Origin: Marinosulfonomonas sp.
Lineage (GTDB): Bacteria > Pseudomonadota > Alphaproteobacteria > Rhodobacterales > Rhodobacteraceae
Length of the DNA: 42,489 bases
Assembly: GCA_015488685.1 (NCBI GenBank)
Contig: WFNH01000107.1
Location: forward strand, 1 to 42,489
Direction: 5' to 3'
Under the pieces are notes generated by a model. The model searched no databases. It saw only the letters and a list, made by a program, of their open reading frames with translations, and had not been told where the DNA came from. The translations under genes and the position numbers were made by a program. Below are positions 40,329 to 42,489 of the stretch, piece after piece (within the stretch, counting starts at the first letter, position 1; each line of letters begins with the position of its first letter).

Positions 40329-42489
40329 TCAGCTTTCCGCCCCCTCGTCCTTTCCTTTGTCCCATTGCAAGGTCATCCGCCGGCTGACCCACGCCAGACC
40401 CGACAGCGACAGCCCCAACCCTAGGAACGACGCCACCCGTGTCAATCCGGTCAGCCCCGACATGTCGATCAGGAATACTTTGGCAATGGTCAGCCCGATC
40501 CCCACCATCGCCGCCTTGCGGATCAGATCAGAGCGTTTGCCGAAGGCATAAAACAGCAACCCGACCGAGATCAGCAGCATGGCAATGGTATAGCTATACA
40601 GCTCGCCATCCGTTGTGCCCCGGTAGGAAACGATCTTGTCCCCTTGCCAGAACCGCCGGATTTCCAGCCCCACATAAAGCGCCGCCAACGCCCCCGCCGC
40701 CACACCCAACAGGATGCGGAACCAGCGGAACAAATGGTCAAACCGCAGCGCAACAAAGGCAAACAGCAAGGCAGGCAGCAGATAGGCCAGCATCAGGGAA
40801 TCAAACACAAACGGCCCGTTCACGGTTTCCGACCCTTCCAGCAGCGGGTTGGAAAATGTCAGGTTCGCCCCCAGCGCGGCCAGCCCGATCAGGCCAAAAA
40901 TAGCGGCCAGCCCCAAGCGGACCCATCGCATCCAGCCGCCGATTTTCAGCCGGTACAGCTGATTGGCCGCCGAAATCAGCCAGATCAGACCGAAGGCCGC
41001 AATCAGCGGGTTAGCATCACTGACATTTTCAAACCGGCGCAGCAACTCGACGCTGGCAAACACGCCGATCAGGGTAAATGCGGCGGATTCCATCACCACA
41101 ATCGCCGCCATCCTCTGGCGTGCCTGCAACAGATACCACGCTGCCGCAAACAGCAGGATTACCCCGCCATAGCCCAGCATCAGCTCCCATTGCGATGCTG
41201 TGAAATAGGCCCATTCGACACCCGGATCAACCACCAGCCGATAGCCGACAACCACCCCGCCAACCTGCACAAACACAGACAGCAGGCGCAGGTTCAACTG
41301 CCGGTCAATCAGCGCGGCCAGCAGCACCATCACCGCAATTGCCAGCGTCAGCGCCACGCTGGACAGCATCACCACCAGCGCGAAAGTGATCATGGTCATC
41401 GCCGCCAGCGCGTATATCGCCACCCGCCGCCGGTCGTCACCATCGGCTTTAGCACAGCGCAGCGCAAACAGCACCATCGCAATCGCCACTGCCATCCCGT
41501 GCCAGGCCCACAGCGCCTGTCCCAGCACCGGCACCGGCTGCCACCAGATATCCAGCGTGGCCACCACCAAAGGCGCAAACAGCGCAGCCCCGCCAGCCCA
41601 GACCAACCGGTATTCCTTTTCCCGCATCCCGCGCCAGAACATCAGGGCCGAGCCGACCAATGCAACCCCCACCAGCCAGCTGGTCTCGGTAGGTGTCGGG
41701 GTTTCCGGCAACCGTTTACTGGCAATCGCAAACTGTCTGTAAAGCACGCCGTATCCTGCTCCCTGATCGAACAGGATGAACAGATAGGCCAGCGGCGGTA
41801 ATGCCACCAGATCGCGTAGCGCCGGCGCCCCCTTAAGCCAGATCACAGCCAGACCCAGCAGCAATACCACGACAAACAACGCCAGCCAGACTACCGTTGC
41901 GTTACCCGTGTCAACCGCCACGGGCACCGTTGCCAGAACTGCCGCTGCAAAACCGCCTGCGGCCACGCGGGTCGGGAATTCGGGCCAGCCCCCCTTGCCG
42001 CGCCTAAACAGTGAGAGCGAGACCATCGGCCCCTCATGCGCAGGCCAGAACCGCAAGGGCGGAACCATTGCCGAGGCAATCGCGGCGATCAGGGCAAAGC
42101 CCAGAAAATGCTCGCCGCCCGCCCCCATACCGTAAATCATTGCCGCCCCGCCAAAGGTAAAGATCAACGTCAGCGCCGATACCCACGCCCAGCGTTTGAT
42201 CGCATCCACCAGCATACCCGCCACAAGGATCAGCGCGAAATAGTAATAGAACAACCAGCCGTTTTCACTGCTGCCCCCCACCAGAAAAGGCGCCGCCGTG
42301 GCACCCACAATGCCGACCGCCGCCAACATCGGCCCGTAAAACCAGCCCAGCACCACCGCCAGTGCCGACACGGCGACCAATCCGGCCAAAGCCATCTCCG
42401 GCCCGATCAGCCCATACATCTGCCGCGCCGCCAGCACACCGGCAAATAGCGCCACCAACCCCGCCCCGGAAAAAGTCGAGGGCAGATAG
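40329..42489 (-). CDS. DUF2339 multi-pass membrane protein (N-terminus outside window)
   Basis: At least 719 residues are encoded, with some 20 or more predicted TM segments spread over the whole length and a short charged C-terminus (WDKGKDEGAES). The frame stays open to the window edge (reading YLPSTFSGAGL before the first internal TTG), which matches the interior of DUF2339 proteins; the N-terminal region, usually a coiled coil and first helices, is missing. Function of the family is unknown. It converges on the truncated haemoglobin gene. Confidence 0.85.
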   Translation of the reverse strand, partial: YLPSTFSGAGLVALFAGVLAARQMYGLIGPEMALAGLVAVSALAVVLGWFYGPMLAAVGIVGATAAPFLVGGSSENGWLFYYYFALILVAGMLVDAIKRWAWVSALTLIFTFGGAAMIYGMGAGGEHFLGFALIAAIASAMVPPLRFWPAHEGPMVSLSLFRRGKGGWPEFPTRVAAGGFAAAVLATVPVAVDTGNATVVWLALFVVVLLLGLAVIWLKGAPALRDLVALPPLAYLFILFDQGAGYGVLYRQFAIASKRLPETPTPTETSWLVGVALVGSALMFWRGMREKEYRLVWAGGAALFAPLVVATLDIWWQPVPVLGQALWAWHGMAVAIAMVLFALRCAKADGDDRRRVAIYALAAMTMITFALVVMLSSVALTLAIAVMVLLAALIDRQLNLRLLSVFVQVGGVVVGYRLVVDPGVEWAYFTASQWELMLGYGGVILLFAAAWYLLQARQRMAAIVVMESAAFTLIGVFASVELLRRFENVSDANPLIAAFGLIWLISAANQLYRLKIGGWMRWVRLGLAAIFGLIGLAALGANLTFSNPLLEGSETVNGPFVFDSLMLAYLLPALLFAFVALRFDHLFRWFRILLGVAAGALAALYVGLEIRRFWQGDKIVSYRGTTDGELYSYTIAMLLISVGLLFYAFGKRSDLIRKAAMVGIGLTIAKVFLIDMSGLTGLTRVASFLGLGLSLSGLAWVSRRMTLQWDKGKDEGAES

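Noticed and set aside
40644-41801. Plus-strand frame of 385 codons opposite the DUF2339 gene
   Set aside because: It is dominated by Gln, His, Arg and Pro, as expected from the complement of membrane-protein codons.

Overview
The window looks like chromosomal DNA of an alphaproteobacterium of the Rhodobacterales (Roseobacter/Rhodobacter type). The grounds are the moderately high G+C content, the protein flavour, and typical gene neighbourhoods: tolQRA-ybgC next to ruvCAB, DUF484 fused by overlap to xerC, a DUF1127 protein, and a phosphatidylcholine synthase. No rRNA, tRNA, CRISPR array, insertion sequence or prophage was seen. Both ends cut genes: tolA on the left and a DUF2339 membrane protein on the right.

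Layout. 1-5489 is one long leftward run: ruvC, ruvA, a GIY-YIG nuclease-like gene, ruvB, a conserved hypothetical, ybgC, tolQ, tolR, tolA. The GIY-YIG gene sits inside the Holliday-junction operon, 3 bp after ruvA and overlapping ruvB by 4 bp; this is the most unusual arrangement in the window. 5833-10760 holds housekeeping and stress genes (DUF1127, prmA, msrA, an MFS carrier) and a YeeE/YedE sulfur-compound transporter behind an FNR-like box. 10818-12659 is a secreted leucine-rich-repeat protein that is richer in A+T than its neighbours, with about 25 repeats. 12850-20162 holds a stand-alone proline dehydrogenase-type protein, a small membrane protein, priA, a transaldolase-like aldolase, an unrecognised exported or anchored protein, DUF484 and xerC. 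20348-23962 holds a MATE exporter, a four-helix membrane protein behind a promoter bracketed by two matching palindromes, a methyltransferase and a class I PPK2.

24059-30224 is a sugar module: D-lyxose/D-mannose isomerase, an ABC importer (ATPase, two permeases, binding protein) and a divergent LacI-family regulator. The regulator has no ATG, GTG or TTG that preserves its DNA-binding domain and probably starts at CTG. A repeated composite element overlaps the binding-protein promoter. Together they suggest uptake of D-mannose or D-lyxose and isomerisation to D-fructose or D-xylulose; no kinase gene is in the window.

30654-34055 is rfbCBDA for dTDP-L-rhamnose. rfbC carries a terminator-like hairpin followed by T8 just inside its coding region, and rfbD carries a C9 tract near its end, so attenuation or slippage-based variation is possible. 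34302-42489 holds phosphatidylcholine synthase, ogt with a methyltransferase, ileS, a group III truncated haemoglobin, a nested inverted-repeat structure, and the DUF2339 protein.

All family calls are by eye from motifs and remembered family sequences; no database search was run.
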